Below are positions 34,001 to 42,795 of a stretch of DNA of 64,000 bases, one piece after another. The notes beneath the pieces were generated by a model that saw only the letters and a program-made list of their open reading frames with translations, made no database searches and was not told the DNA's origin. Origin of the DNA: Sthenelais limicola. Its lineage: Eukaryota > Annelida > Polychaeta > Phyllodocida > Sigalionidae. The stretch's first letter is position 1; the number at the start of each line of letters is the position of its first letter. The translations under genes were made by a program, and so were the position numbers. The stretch lies in assembly GCA_942159475.1 (NCBI GenBank), contig OW804094.1, forward strand, positions 23,358,366 through 23,422,365, read 5' to 3'.

Positions 34001-34355
34001 TTCGCCTAGTCTTTTGAAGCTGCCATTCTGCTGCATCTTGACGATCTTGCGCCTTCTGCAGCTCCATCCTCTCTGCTGCATCTTGACGATCTTGCGCCTT
34101 CTGCAGCTCCATCCTCTTTTTCTCAACTCTCTCATAGTCAGCCTCAATCTCTGCGGTCATCTCCTGATACCAGTCTTCTTTCAGGGAATGTTCCTCAGAG
34201 CGGGTCTCAGCGCGGGTCTCAGAAGTCACAGCCGCCGCGTCCGCGGCTGTGGACTCCTGTTCACCACCTGTACAAGGTCTATCTTCGGGTACCTTCTCCA
34301 CGCCAGCCGCTGACGAGTCAACTTCCATGGCCGTCGCCTCCTCCCTATCAGACAT
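31014..34355 (-). CDS. Retrotransposon ORF3: zinc-finger / poly-Q protein of unknown role
   Basis: This is an intact frame of about 1113 residues from the first ATG at 34355; the frame is open slightly further upstream without an ATG. It sits where an env gene would be, but shows no signal peptide and no membrane segment. In order: an acidic, Lys-rich N-terminal third with a duplicated 15-residue unit (RMELQKAQDRQDAAE), basic tracts, then at about 400-475 two zinc-binding patterns (C-X4-C-X23-H-X4-H and C-X5-C-X12-H-X7-H). A predicted coiled coil follows at about 670-770 with a KKRKKAEK tract, then a Gln-rich zone at about 800-960, then an acidic end. Nucleic-acid or chromatin binding is plausible but not shown. 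The family is not recognised. A capsid accessory, targeting or silencing-suppressor role are open options. Confidence 0.85.
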   Translation of the reverse strand: MSDREEATAMEVDSSAAGVEKVPEDRPCTGGEQESTAADAAAVTSETRAETRSEEHSLKEDWYQEMTAEIEADYERVEKKRMELQKAQDRQDAAERMELQKAQDRQDAAEWQLQKTRRRKSKPVKSAKIVESDESEGEEQLPSKGAAASRPKRKTLKKAGPEPVVAPESEKSDKQTVKKDESSDVGKAKTTSASGNAKSGKQDDKAKPDGGKTRSKKEFNSPKGKPKLEVKRGREKSKTVVKESGSRDGSTSSRGSSTEYSDQSRASHSGGPGLNSVEDVRRALAKPAWKNTPKKTSDSANPVRHQARWRLKDKLEVELSPTNMANIVPKQGDGVLVNPESDDEDEVLGNYWKNPPIMPRYEDKFHYLKSRTGKADGHQEIIDLIMDKLNGAPLLWKPGYRCPFTWCRYLGKEINPNGIKVYRTRERFYRHLCEEHCPAVQLYTCPHAHSCSVRLDRRSDLVRHLVNRNTGHRNGLEWAKDMAGSFRVLEQETANLGCVRFAWMGRYDLDRVMTIGRHRAQLEMRASASEARRASARKVIDAPAPSRNAWSKPGPSQATIAAVLTGARPKDNSTVAALNQPAAAAGAPGEIATDRCMLDGAGVMDNVPAPVLPYLPTDENLATAAMDVDRSLKNVSDSISQAVNISVEAVRLAVITALAPVADIVEIRAAAAEIPAMRARIEDLTRQLDYYKREDKISRETILDLRCRLTAYESGDGEPEKKRKKAEKVKEDVESDVVRKSDLAKIMADLLQQHTASLVRSQAVTTQAVQEEPTKEEVIVALVQSSPKKLSQQQLQQQLPQQQLPQQQRTLPQIISTAPAAATVKEATPLKAVAVKECVQSTPGFDNWDSVMNPNVQMNVVSPRRFNPMMLQTLSQLPAQQLHQQQLDEQLEQQQLLQQQQLQQQQLQEQQQLQQSLEQQRQLQRSLKLQQQALQQQQSSRAGPLPMYSPYAMTGFTPLSTRESEAQRRASALLGENPAAAQGSPGVLGRAAGNAPIAPPGFVGVTPVPGGSAVSLSMVPPLFSSPVRKMSGLFNRLMNTSVGEEQSAAFDASDYVPQSDPDRSAQEDGLDVSGSSHVSGERSLTEEDKNMDIDEEELLKDEESDVRRTYDTI

Positions 34356-35094
34356 CCTGACTTGATCACTCAAACCAGAGTATCCAAGCCAGGTTACAAG
34401 TTCTCCTGAAACACCTAGTCAACCAACCGAACAACAATCTGGGAAAACAATGCTTTATCGGGGGGATAAACCAAGCAATCTAGATCACATACAACTGGCA
34501 GTGAAAACACGTCTGGCGTGTCCACTAACCGAGCGTACTCTGCAGACCTACGCTCTCGCCAGTTCCCGTGACCTAGTCCCGCGACGCCCCATCCAATCAG
34601 AGGTCTTTCTTCCGTCTAAATATAGCATCGCTACCCTGTCGCCGAGTGGTACACACTAGAGTGCACGTGCCACGAGTAGTATTGTCCCTGCCTGCCCCGC
34701 TACCTAGCAGGCATACACACACACCATCCAGGCACCTGGGCTCCCGAGCAGAACCCAATACACTACAAATAATAGCATAAAATATCATCAGAAAACACAA
34801 CTAAGCAGTTTCTCCCTACTTTCCGTGGGGTGTATTGCTTCGGCCCAGTCACATATCCCAGTAGGTGTAAGGACAATGAGAGGCTACATGCCCTACCAGT
34901 CAGTCAATTTTCCAAATCAATTTCAATGCCAAAACCACGTATAGTAAGCTTGAAACTGTTGTTATTATTTCACACAAAAATCACACCAGAGAGGAATAAA
35001 TCCCCTCACCATGTTTGATGTGAGATATCATTCTACCAGTACTTCTCGTTGTGTCATTTTTTGTTTTCCTCCGCACCTCATACAACTGATTCAC
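34356..35094 (-). promoter_or_regulatory. Pol-ORF3 spacer with possible internal promoter
   Basis: This 739-nt gap between pol and ORF3 has no frame of its own. On the minus strand it has a TATA-like GCTATATTTAGAC (34626-34614) followed by CTGATTGGAT (34601-34592), about 260 nt before the ORF3 ATG. ORF3 may be made from its own start or from a spliced RNA; the sequence alone cannot decide. Confidence 0.3.
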
Positions 35095-38000
35095 TCACTC
35101 GTAGCCAAGTCGATCAGGGGCTTGCCTATGACGCTTAGGCCTGTCTTCCAAATACCCTGATCTTAACAGATTACCCATAGTCTTAGCTAATGGTGAGCCC
35201 TCTTCCTCTTCCTCGTCACCTGAATCACTAGAACTCTCAGATTCCACAGCCGCTTCGCCCTCACCCACTCCCGCGGCCACACCCGACGGTGGGTCTGCCA
35301 CAGCAGATGGTTTCTTAGGTGGGCGGCCGCGCTTCTTCACGTGTCTCACAATATTATCTGCAGGAAGCACTGTCGGAGCGTGCCGACCGGGTATGACACG
35401 TCCCTGAGGATTAATCCTCAAGTAGTCTTTCCCCGCTACCTGCTGCTTTTGATATTCAGGAGCTCTATGCAAGTTTACCGCCTGGACGGGAGTACCGTCT
35501 GCATCAAAAGCCAATTTGAGTAAATCTCCATTCCATCTGAGAATCCCTTCTTCAGTTCTGAGTTCATAGGTAGAGCCTTGCACGCGCCTTACAACTTCAA
35601 AAGGACCATCCCATTTGGGACCATATTTCTTTTGAGCCATAGGCGTCGCATATCTCCAAACTACATCTCCAGTTCTAAATACTTTTGGTCGGGCCCGTCT
35701 ATCGAAATACCTCTTCTGGTAAACAGCCGAATGCCCCAGGCGTTCTCTGACAAACTTATGCCCTCTTAACAACAAGGACCTGATCTCCTCCACAAACACA
35801 CTGCGGCAGGGAAAATCAACATCTCCTGTCAGAGTACCATAAATAATGTCAGCTGGAACGGTTAGTTCGGTGCCAAATACTACCAGATTAGGAGTACACA
35901 TAGTGCTTTTATGCACAGCGCCCCTATATGCGTGCGCAATACAAGGCACCAACAAATCCCAATTCAGATCTTCAAACTGTGTCATGCAGGAGAGCTGCTC
36001 TACAAGGACTCGATTCCAACGCTCTACCTGTCCATTTGCCTGAGGTCTATAGGGTAGAGACATCAATTGCTCGATATCTAACAGAAGCAACAATTCCTTC
36101 AACAGTGCTGAACGAAATTCAGGCGCCCCATCTGTCTGGAGAGAGACTGGTGGACCATATCTCAATATCCATTCAGTAAACAAAGCCATCGCACAGGTAG
36201 CGGCTGTGTGATCAGGAAGCGGATAAGCTTCAGCCCACTTAGAAAAATAGTCTGTGACAACCATCACACAGCTATTTCCTCTAGGGGTTCTCCTAAATGG
36301 ACCAATAATATCCAAAGCAATGCGGCTCCAGCGCACACCATGGATTTCTTTCTTCAACGGGGTTATACCTTTACCACCCCTGCTCTTACAAGAAGCGCAA
36401 ACTTCACAGCCGCGCACCCAGTCGGCGATATCTCTCTTCATCCGGGGCCAAACAAACTTTTGTCTCGCCGCCTGATAAGTTTTAAACTCGCCAAAGTGAG
36501 CTGCAAGCTTACTCCCATGCAAAGTACGGAATAACTCTCTTCTCAGAGACAAAGGTACCAATACGCGTGTATATACAACTCCGTTGTCGCTTTCCCAATC
36601 TAAGCAAAGCAACTCTTTATCCACCTTTAGAAATTCTATTCTATTCATATAGTAACAGAACTCTCCCCCCTCAGCCAACAAAGCTTTATTGTCTGGCTTC
36701 GGAGTCAAACCCTGTACTATAGACTTAATCCTTGCCAAAACATCATCTTCCTCCTGCGCTACCTTCAATCTATCACCCGCCAACGACGAGAAGATATGAT
36801 AATTGACAGTCATCGTGGCTACCACTGCATCATGCGCGCCACAGTCTAAGCAATCGTCACGAGGACATCTTCTTACTGGCAGTCTTGAAAGCGCATCCGC
36901 ATTTATGTGTTTGCGGCCTGGCCGATGAACAATTTGATCCTCACGCAACCCATAATGCTGCAAGGTGGTTAACCATCTTGCAAGCATACCCGACGGATCA
37001 CGGAAATTCATCAGCCACCGAAGTGAAGCATGGTCAGTTCTCAGTTTAAAATCTTGCTGGCCAATGATATAGTGTTGAAACTTAGATAAATAAGTTAAAA
37101 CAGCTAACAATTCTCTTTTCGTGGCACAATAATTCTGCTGTGCTTTGGACAATGAATTACTGGCGTAACTCAAAACCACTTCCCTAGCATTCTGAATCTG
37201 AGATAGGACGCCAGACATCCCATACCCACTAGCGTCCGTATCCAAGATGATAGTTCCAGTCGGCTGTGGGTAACCTAGCACAGGCGGTGATGTTAACAAG
37301 TCTTTCAAATCCGAAAAAGCCTTATGACAGTTCTCATCGAACGTCACCCGCCGATTATTTTTCAATTCTGCTCCGGACACCAATGCTTGAATAGGAGCCG
37401 CAACTTCAGAAAAGTTAGGCATGAATTCTCTATAATAAGAGGCAAACCCCAGAAACTGTCGGACTTGCTTAATAGTAGTCGGCACTGGCCACGAATGAAC
37501 CTTTTCCAACTTACCCGGATCAGCGCGAACCCCCTCCTGAGAGACTATTCTACCCAGATACTTGACATTAAGCTTGAAAAATTCGCATTTCTTTGGTTTC
37601 AATTTCAAGCCATAATCAGCTAGTCGTTGCAAGACTTTTTCTGCATTAGACAATGCTTCATCAAAGCTGGAGCCAAAGATGATTACATCATCCAAATATA
37701 CTAAACAGCATTTCCATCTTAAACCAGCCAACATTTGTTCCATCATTCGTTCAAATGTGGCCGGCGCATTACATAGACCAAAGCTCATCACCTTGAATTG
37801 GAACAGCCCCATAGTCGAGACGAAAGCAGTTTTTTCTTTACTTGCTTCATCCATGGCAATTTGCCAATAGCCGCTCTCCAAATCCAATGTAATGAACCAT
37901 AGGTTACCACCCAATGCTTCAATACTTTCATCTATCCTTGGTAGCGGGAAAGAATCTTTCTTAGTCACCGCATTCACTGGACGATAGTCGACACAAAAAC

Positions 38001-39405
38001 GGTCAGTACCGTCACTCTTTTTAACAATCACCACTGCAGATCCCCACGGGCTATTACTAGGTTCTATAACACCTTTATCAAGCATGTCCTGAATTTGCTT
38101 TTCAGCAGCCTCACGACGTGCTCGAGGCAGGCGCCTATACACACTTTTAATCGGTACAGCATCCCCTGTATCGACCACATGACGCACTTTATTAGTGTGT
38201 CCCAGCGTTTCACCTGGCAACCTGAAGCAATGCTTATATTGTGTCAACAGGTGTCTAAGTCTGACTATATCTTCCGTCTTAGACAAATCAGACCCTTTCA
38301 CCAACTTTTCCAGTGGACATTCTGCAGCCGGAGGCATTGGAACCTCAGGCTCCAGTAATTCCACATCAACAATAGGGGAGTCACCATTCATGAGATCCCC
38401 CCCTCCAGCAGTCTGAAGTTCCATCAGTACAGGAGAGCTGGTAGGATTGTATACAGACAGCGTGCAATTATATCGGTCGCCAGCAACCAATAAACTCCCT
38501 GCAACATAGCATCCCAACCCTGCTCCATCTGGTTCAAAAAGCATGTCTTCATTGGGGGACATTGGACCAAAGCCGCTGCAAATGGCAGAAAAAGCATCTA
38601 TAAAAACACTCTCACAGCCGCTCCGCGTCACCGGTCCACTTTGCAATGCCCGACACATGATCGACTGTTCACCTGCCTCGAGGGTGAATAAACCAGACCA
38701 ATCAGAGTTACATTTATGGAGATAGATAAAATCCATCCCTATGATTCCAGCCTCCGCACCAACCAAACCACTTACCACCAGGCAATTGAGAGCATACCAC
38801 GCGCCTCCCAACCCCAGCGCCAGACGCACACACCCATGTGTCTTTAGATCATGTCCAGTTCCTGCATAGCACGTCACCCCACATGGCATGAGAGAAGGCC
38901 TGACCGAGAGTTCATCATACACGCGCTTCTTTATTAGCGTGCATTGGGCTCCCCAGTCAATCAAGAATTGTCCAGTTACATTCACTAAAGTCACATCCGC
39001 ATACATGCGCTCAGCCACAAGCGGGCGATTGCGGTCTGAGACACAAATCTCAAAATCGCACAAGTCACACACCATAACCTTACTCACCACCCTAGCATCT
39101 TCTCCCCATGATACTTTTAGAATCTGCCCGGGTGAGCATACATACTCAGGATTTCCTTCATTCACCACCATCACTGAGCATGTGGCGCGCCCAATTGCGC
39201 CACTGCCGCTGCTCTCGTGCACTTCACCTCCAAGATCACCTTCTCCACGGGCGTCCCCAGGCTGATCCAGGGGCACAAGAACATCGGATCCAATTGGTTT
39301 ACAAGTCCGATTTATCGACAATGCGGTGTGTATGCTGTTTGTCGCGATCTCCTGTTCACCGCCTAAGAAGATCCGACCTTGTTTAACAGCAGAGCCAACT
39401 GTTCT
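35095..39405 (-). CDS. pol: Retrotransposon Pol polyprotein: protease, RT, RNase H, integrase
   Basis: Open from 39405; positions below count from 39321, whose codon is TTG, so an own ATG start is unlikely. Retropepsin at about 108-230 has active site LIDWGAQCTLI (Asp122) where families show DTG or DSG, and a GIIGMDF strand. Reverse transcriptase at about 395-580 has YLDDVIIF near 540. RNase H at about 690-810 has DTDASGYG, KRELLAVL and RTDHASL. Integrase has an HHCC finger (H-X7-H near 936, CEVCASC near 975) and a D,D-35-E core (ALDIIGPF, LQTDGAPEF, GQVERW). A GPF/Y-type module (WDGPFEVV) follows, then an AT-hook-like RGRPPKKP near 1335 and an acidic tail. All catalytic residues except the protease middle position are present. 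It overlaps gag in the -1 frame. Confidence 0.95.
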   Translation of the reverse strand, partial: RTVGSAVKQGRIFLGGEQEIATNSIHTALSINRTCKPIGSDVLVPLDQPGDARGEGDLGGEVHESSGSGAIGRATCSVMVVNEGNPEYVCSPGQILKVSWGEDARVVSKVMVCDLCDFEICVSDRNRPLVAERMYADVTLVNVTGQFLIDWGAQCTLIKKRVYDELSVRPSLMPCGVTCYAGTGHDLKTHGCVRLALGLGGAWYALNCLVVSGLVGAEAGIIGMDFIYLHKCNSDWSGLFTLEAGEQSIMCRALQSGPVTRSGCESVFIDAFSAICSGFGPMSPNEDMLFEPDGAGLGCYVAGSLLVAGDRYNCTLSVYNPTSSPVLMELQTAGGGDLMNGDSPIVDVELLEPEVPMPPAAECPLEKLVKGSDLSKTEDIVRLRHLLTQYKHCFRLPGETLGHTNKVRHVVDTGDAVPIKSVYRRLPRARREAAEKQIQDMLDKGVIEPSNSPWGSAVVIVKKSDGTDRFCVDYRPVNAVTKKDSFPLPRIDESIEALGGNLWFITLDLESGYWQIAMDEASKEKTAFVSTMGLFQFKVMSFGLCNAPATFERMMEQMLAGLRWKCCLVYLDDVIIFGSSFDEALSNAEKVLQRLADYGLKLKPKKCEFFKLNVKYLGRIVSQEGVRADPGKLEKVHSWPVPTTIKQVRQFLGFASYYREFMPNFSEVAAPIQALVSGAELKNNRRVTFDENCHKAFSDLKDLLTSPPVLGYPQPTGTIILDTDASGYGMSGVLSQIQNAREVVLSYASNSLSKAQQNYCATKRELLAVLTYLSKFQHYIIGQQDFKLRTDHASLRWLMNFRDPSGMLARWLTTLQHYGLREDQIVHRPGRKHINADALSRLPVRRCPRDDCLDCGAHDAVVATMTVNYHIFSSLAGDRLKVAQEEDDVLARIKSIVQGLTPKPDNKALLAEGGEFCYYMNRIEFLKVDKELLCLDWESDNGVVYTRVLVPLSLRRELFRTLHGSKLAAHFGEFKTYQAARQKFVWPRMKRDIADWVRGCEVCASCKSRGGKGITPLKKEIHGVRWSRIALDIIGPFRRTPRGNSCVMVVTDYFSKWAEAYPLPDHTAATCAMALFTEWILRYGPPVSLQTDGAPEFRSALLKELLLLLDIEQLMSLPYRPQANGQVERWNRVLVEQLSCMTQFEDLNWDLLVPCIAHAYRGAVHKSTMCTPNLVVFGTELTVPADIIYGTLTGDVDFPCRSVFVEEIRSLLLRGHKFVRERLGHSAVYQKRYFDRRARPKVFRTGDVVWRYATPMAQKKYGPKWDGPFEVVRRVQGSTYELRTEEGILRWNGDLLKLAFDADGTPVQAVNLHRAPEYQKQQVAGKDYLRINPQGRVIPGRHAPTVLPADNIVRHVKKRGRPPKKPSAVADPPSGVAAGVGEGEAAVESESSSDSGDEEEEEGSPLAKTMGNLLRSGYLEDRPKRHRQAPDRLGYE

Positions 39406-41426
39406 TTAATTGCCGCAGCCTGAGCTGTAAAGTCATCAAAAGACTTAACATGTGTTTTTTGTTTAGCACAATCTGCCCACATGTGTCCTTCTTGCTGACA
39501 ATAGTAGCATTTTCGAGGCATACCAGGTCTTCTCCTATAATTTCCTTCAGAAGAAACCTTTCTACCCCCCTCACCCGACTCGGGCGGTGGTGGTGGTGGT
39601 AAAGCCTCTAGTTGCGGTTTTGGCCTTTTCTGCCACGCCCGAAAAGCTTGAAACTCTGCCATTTCGTTATCATCCCACTCCCGTTCTGATTTGGTCACAG
39701 TAGTTACCGTTGACACACCCGCCCCGCTTTTAATCGAGTGTAAATGCGAAGACGTGTGTGAAACTCCACTGGTTCCAAATACATCCCTATATCTAGTAGC
39801 GGCTGCCGCAGCCGAAACTATATCGGTCGGCTCCTGCATTGCAACATATTGCGACATGCCTTTATCCACCAGCCCATCAAGAAATGTTTTTACCGCCATA
39901 TCATGCAACGTGCCATCCCATTCACCGAAAGCATGTACTGCCTTCAAACTTAAGTTCTGGCTGAAAGCAGCCGGACTCTGCCCAGGATCTTGCCTGCATT
40001 CGAAAAATTCCCGCTTTCGCGGCTTATCAGACTTTTCAGCCTGATAGTCATATTCGAGCATCTGTAGCAGCTGATCGACTGAAAAATCATCCGGCTCCAG
40101 CATCATAGCTTGTGGCAGCTGTTTACCTACTCCGGTTAGCAGTTGTATTTTATAAGTCTCATCATCCCAATTATTTGAACGTGCTATCATTACTGTGCGT
40201 CTTTGATAGTCACGCCAATCCTCTCGACCATCCCATTCAGGGAAGTTCACAGTTCTAGGGTTGCGAATTGGCTTAGTTGGTTTAAACTTAGGCATGCCAA
40301 ATGCAGGTCCCTTGCCTTCAGGCAAGTAACCCGCGGCTGGATCTATTGACCGCCTAACTCCACTCATATTGGCCGGCAATGATCGCCTAACCGCGCCCAT
40401 AATCCCATAACCGACTGGACTAGGACTAGAAGTGCGCAAACCACGCGCAGCTTCTAAAGCACTCCTCCTGTCACCTTTAAACGCTCGCCCGCCAGTTGGT
40501 GCGTCCGGCATGACTGACGTATAATGTGGTGGAAATGGTACTACATTATCTGGACTTCCTCTCTTTTGATCAAAGTCAGGTAAATCATTCATGATTCGGG
40601 TGTATGATTCATTAGTTATACCACCCGGATTTTCATGAATAGGAGTGCTAACCTTCTCCACTTCGTCAGCAAAAGCAATACCCCTAGGTCTGTTCTGTGG
40701 GACTTGAAAGTCAAAGCGGCTATTCAATTCTTCCAAATTCATTCTCATACGCTCATTATTCTTACGTTCCCAAGCGCGCTTAGCTTCCAGTGAAGTCAAT
40801 TTCTCACTTTGATCTTTCACTACAGATCTTAAACGAGCTTCTTCTTTTTTAGCTAAAGTCAACTCCGATTCAGTATAAGCCGCTTTCTCCAGGGCCTCCT
40901 TCCCCTTCCTTGCAGACTCCAATACTGAATCATTCATCAAATTCAAAGTACTCATTTGCGTAGAGATGAGTTTATCCATTCTATCATAGGTCATGCGCCT
41001 ATTCCTAGTACGGTCCTGAGTCCATTCGGATTGTAACTGACCAATATCCGCATGAATCACTGGAGTCATGGGAGGCAGTTTACCATGCAAAAACTCATCC
41101 TCGTCCGAGCCAATATCTACAATCTCTGGTGCCTTCTTCAAAGCACTACGAGGAAGCTTTGACAACTTCCTCCTCATGGTCACTTTCAAGTCGGGCGCTT
41201 GTACATGTTCATCGCCGCTACTCGAATTAGCTTCTATGCTCGCTTTCACCCGCACGTTAGCATTAACATGAGGTTCCAGCGAGCGATTCAAATTCAGTTT
41301 AGACTGGGCCAACTGATTTTCTAAGTCCTGAATAGTCTGATTCGTTTGCTGCACAAATTCATCCACAGCCATCAGGTCATCCGGCGCTCCAGTGGAGAGC
41401 CGGACATCTCTCCCCTTGTCACCCAT
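39363..41426 (-). CDS. gag: Retrotransposon Gag (capsid and nucleocapsid)
   Basis: About 687 residues from the ATG at 41426, which is preceded by a GTG in the same frame. The N-terminal third is charged with a coiled coil at about 165-245. A Ty3/gypsy capsid-type region lies at about 405-540 (PEWDGREDWRDYQRRT, then a DPGQSPAAF-type segment). A proline run follows, then a single CCHC zinc knuckle near 642-655 (CYYCQQEGHMWADC; C-X2-C-X4-H-X4-C) that would bind RNA. It ends at the TAG at 39363-39365, inside the pol overlap. Confidence 0.93.
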   Translation of the reverse strand: MGDKGRDVRLSTGAPDDLMAVDEFVQQTNQTIQDLENQLAQSKLNLNRSLEPHVNANVRVKASIEANSSSGDEHVQAPDLKVTMRRKLSKLPRSALKKAPEIVDIGSDEDEFLHGKLPPMTPVIHADIGQLQSEWTQDRTRNRRMTYDRMDKLISTQMSTLNLMNDSVLESARKGKEALEKAAYTESELTLAKKEEARLRSVVKDQSEKLTSLEAKRAWERKNNERMRMNLEELNSRFDFQVPQNRPRGIAFADEVEKVSTPIHENPGGITNESYTRIMNDLPDFDQKRGSPDNVVPFPPHYTSVMPDAPTGGRAFKGDRRSALEAARGLRTSSPSPVGYGIMGAVRRSLPANMSGVRRSIDPAAGYLPEGKGPAFGMPKFKPTKPIRNPRTVNFPEWDGREDWRDYQRRTVMIARSNNWDDETYKIQLLTGVGKQLPQAMMLEPDDFSVDQLLQMLEYDYQAEKSDKPRKREFFECRQDPGQSPAAFSQNLSLKAVHAFGEWDGTLHDMAVKTFLDGLVDKGMSQYVAMQEPTDIVSAAAAATRYRDVFGTSGVSHTSSHLHSIKSGAGVSTVTTVTKSEREWDDNEMAEFQAFRAWQKRPKPQLEALPPPPPPESGEGGRKVSSEGNYRRRPGMPRKCYYCQQEGHMWADCAKQKTHVKSFDDFTAQAAAIKEQLALLLNKVGSS
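39381..39387 (-). promoter_or_regulatory. Candidate -1 ribosomal frameshift site GTTAAAC
   Basis: On the minus strand the gag codons read ..G TTA AAC.., the X XXY YYZ pattern, 16 nt before the gag stop and inside the window (39363-39405) where the pol frame is also open. Gag and pol differ by exactly -1. GTTAAAC is a heptamer used for frameshifting in known RNA systems. No downstream pseudoknot was worked out. Confidence 0.6.
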
Positions 41427-41498
41427 CGGCACTCCCCGTTAGAGGCTACCGACAGCTGACACAGGTCTCACCCTAGCGAGCAAAAAATCCAAAAAATG

Positions 41499-41510
41499 GT
41501 CACGGCACCA
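41499..41510 (-). other. Primer binding site, tRNA-His type
   Basis: On the minus strand TGGTGCCGTGAC lies three bases after the 5' LTR. It is complementary to the 3' end of animal tRNA-His (..GTCACGGCA plus CCA) over 12 bases, by recall of that tRNA. Confidence 0.8.
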
Positions 41511-41513
41511 AAT

Positions 41514-41968
41514 TGTAATGTCCGATCGACAGCCTTAAGCGACTATGGGAACTTAATCTATCTAATCAAGAACAACGACAACGACAGGATCTAATGGACC
41601 TCGCCAGCACTCAACGTTTATATTCTTCTATCCACACCCGGGTTGCCAAATATCACAGCTTGTGACGACAACAACCGACATACATAAAGGAAGCAGTACA
41701 TGACAATGACATGTAAATACAAAAGGGTGTATAATATGTAAGTGCGAGACATACATAAGATAAGTACAACATACAGCAATAAAAAGTTTGAAAATACAGA
41801 TACATTACACAGCACGACCTCTGTTGGTGACTAAAACCATAACCACGACCCGCGCGGCCAGCACCAATACACATCTTACAAAACCAAGGGTCTCCAAGCG
41901 ACAGCCGCTTGAGACGCGCGCGGGCGCGGCTCTGGTTCAGCAAAGCTAATCCATAGCCGCGCACCACA
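41514..41968 (-). repeat. 5' LTR (455 bp)
   Basis: This is identical on reading to 29925-30379 and lies next to the primer site, so it is the transcription-starting LTR. It holds a GC-rich segment (GCGCGCGGGCGCGG) and an AT-rich centre. Exact R/U5 borders are not determined. Confidence 0.95.
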
Positions 41969-42172
41969 ATTCTACATATCTATCAAATTCTGCAAAATTT
42001 GAGTCAAAGTTGTTAAATACTAGGTATATCTGAGTGTATTCTATAGTGTATTCATACAATAAATCTGTCTGGTTATCTTGAACTGAATTTTGTATGTCAC
42101 TTTTGTCTTAAATTTGGGTTATTTGAGAGGATTGGTGAAAGACAAATTGTACATTTTCTGGCGATTTCACCC

Positions 42173-42795
42173 ATATATATGTGCTTGAAAGAAATACAAG
42201 AAAATCTTCATACTCTACTTGGACTTACTTTTCATAATTCCTGAATGTTATTTTAACATAGTATTCTACTATCATTGGAGTCGGCTTGATCTCATCTTTT
42301 CAAATATAATAATCTCAAAATCCATATTTTGTGACTCATTTTGCTGCAATACATCACATCAGATTAATGACCGACATTGTCAGGCTGCTGGTGCACTGAA
42401 CGCTAAGATGCACAGAAAAAAGCGTTGTCAAGGACTCCATTCATCAATGAGCGTTACTAACGTTGCATAACTTTGTGTCGAGTGTGTCCGAAATTCAGGT
42501 GGCAATAGACAGAATTGTGTTGGTGTTGTGATTCCTTTTATGGACCTGACGCGGATGTTTCTACAGCAGGCAAAAAAGTGGAACCTATATAATGTGTTGA
42601 CCTTATCAACGGTAATACAAAATAGAATAGAGGCTTTTATATTACAGAAATTATTAATTTGAATCACTTGAATTTATGGTGTGCTACTGGTCCTGGGTAA
42701 GACCTTAAAGTGCCTTTCTGTCTCTTTTCTCTGTCTCTCTCTCCCTTCTTCTCTATCTCTATTTCCTGGGTATGATCATAAACTGCCTACCTCTC
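42173..42795. repeat. Non-coding stretch with a fragment of the TTAA MITE
   Basis: Positions 42269-42370 match the right part of the TTAA-flanked MITE (CTATCATTGGAGTCGGCTTG, TCAAAATCCATATTTTGTGA). The rest shows no exon. Confidence 0.65.

Larger units (their letters stand above)
29925..41968 (-). mobile_element. Complete Ty3/gypsy-type LTR retrotransposon, 12.0 kb
   Basis: The 455-bp LTRs read as identical, with a tRNA-His-type primer site, a polypurine tract and three long open frames all on the minus strand. Canonical TG..CA borders would leave flanks ACTTC and ATTCT. Shifting the borders by one base gives a perfect 4-bp duplication TTCT (29922-29925 and 41970-41973). Open frames and matching LTRs point to a very recent insertion. 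Order in the element's own direction: LTR, primer site, gag, pol, ORF3, polypurine tract, LTR. Confidence 0.95.
29889..42172 (+). mobile_element. GGGTCAG-family MITE copy (B type) split by the LTR retrotransposon
   Basis: The left tip at 29889-29924 (GGGTCAGATTATCAGAAAAT..CTACAC) and the remainder at 41970-42172 (TCTACATATCTATCAAATTC to TTTCACCC) form one B-type copy once the retrotransposon is removed. Confidence 0.88.

Noticed and set aside
31014..34355. Envelope gene
   Set aside because: Position fits, but there is no signal peptide, no membrane anchor and no furin-type or fusion features; zinc-binding and poly-Q features argue against it.
35341..39386. Plus-strand frames of 60-125 codons across the retrotransposon
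   Set aside because: They are shadows antisense to pol and gag.
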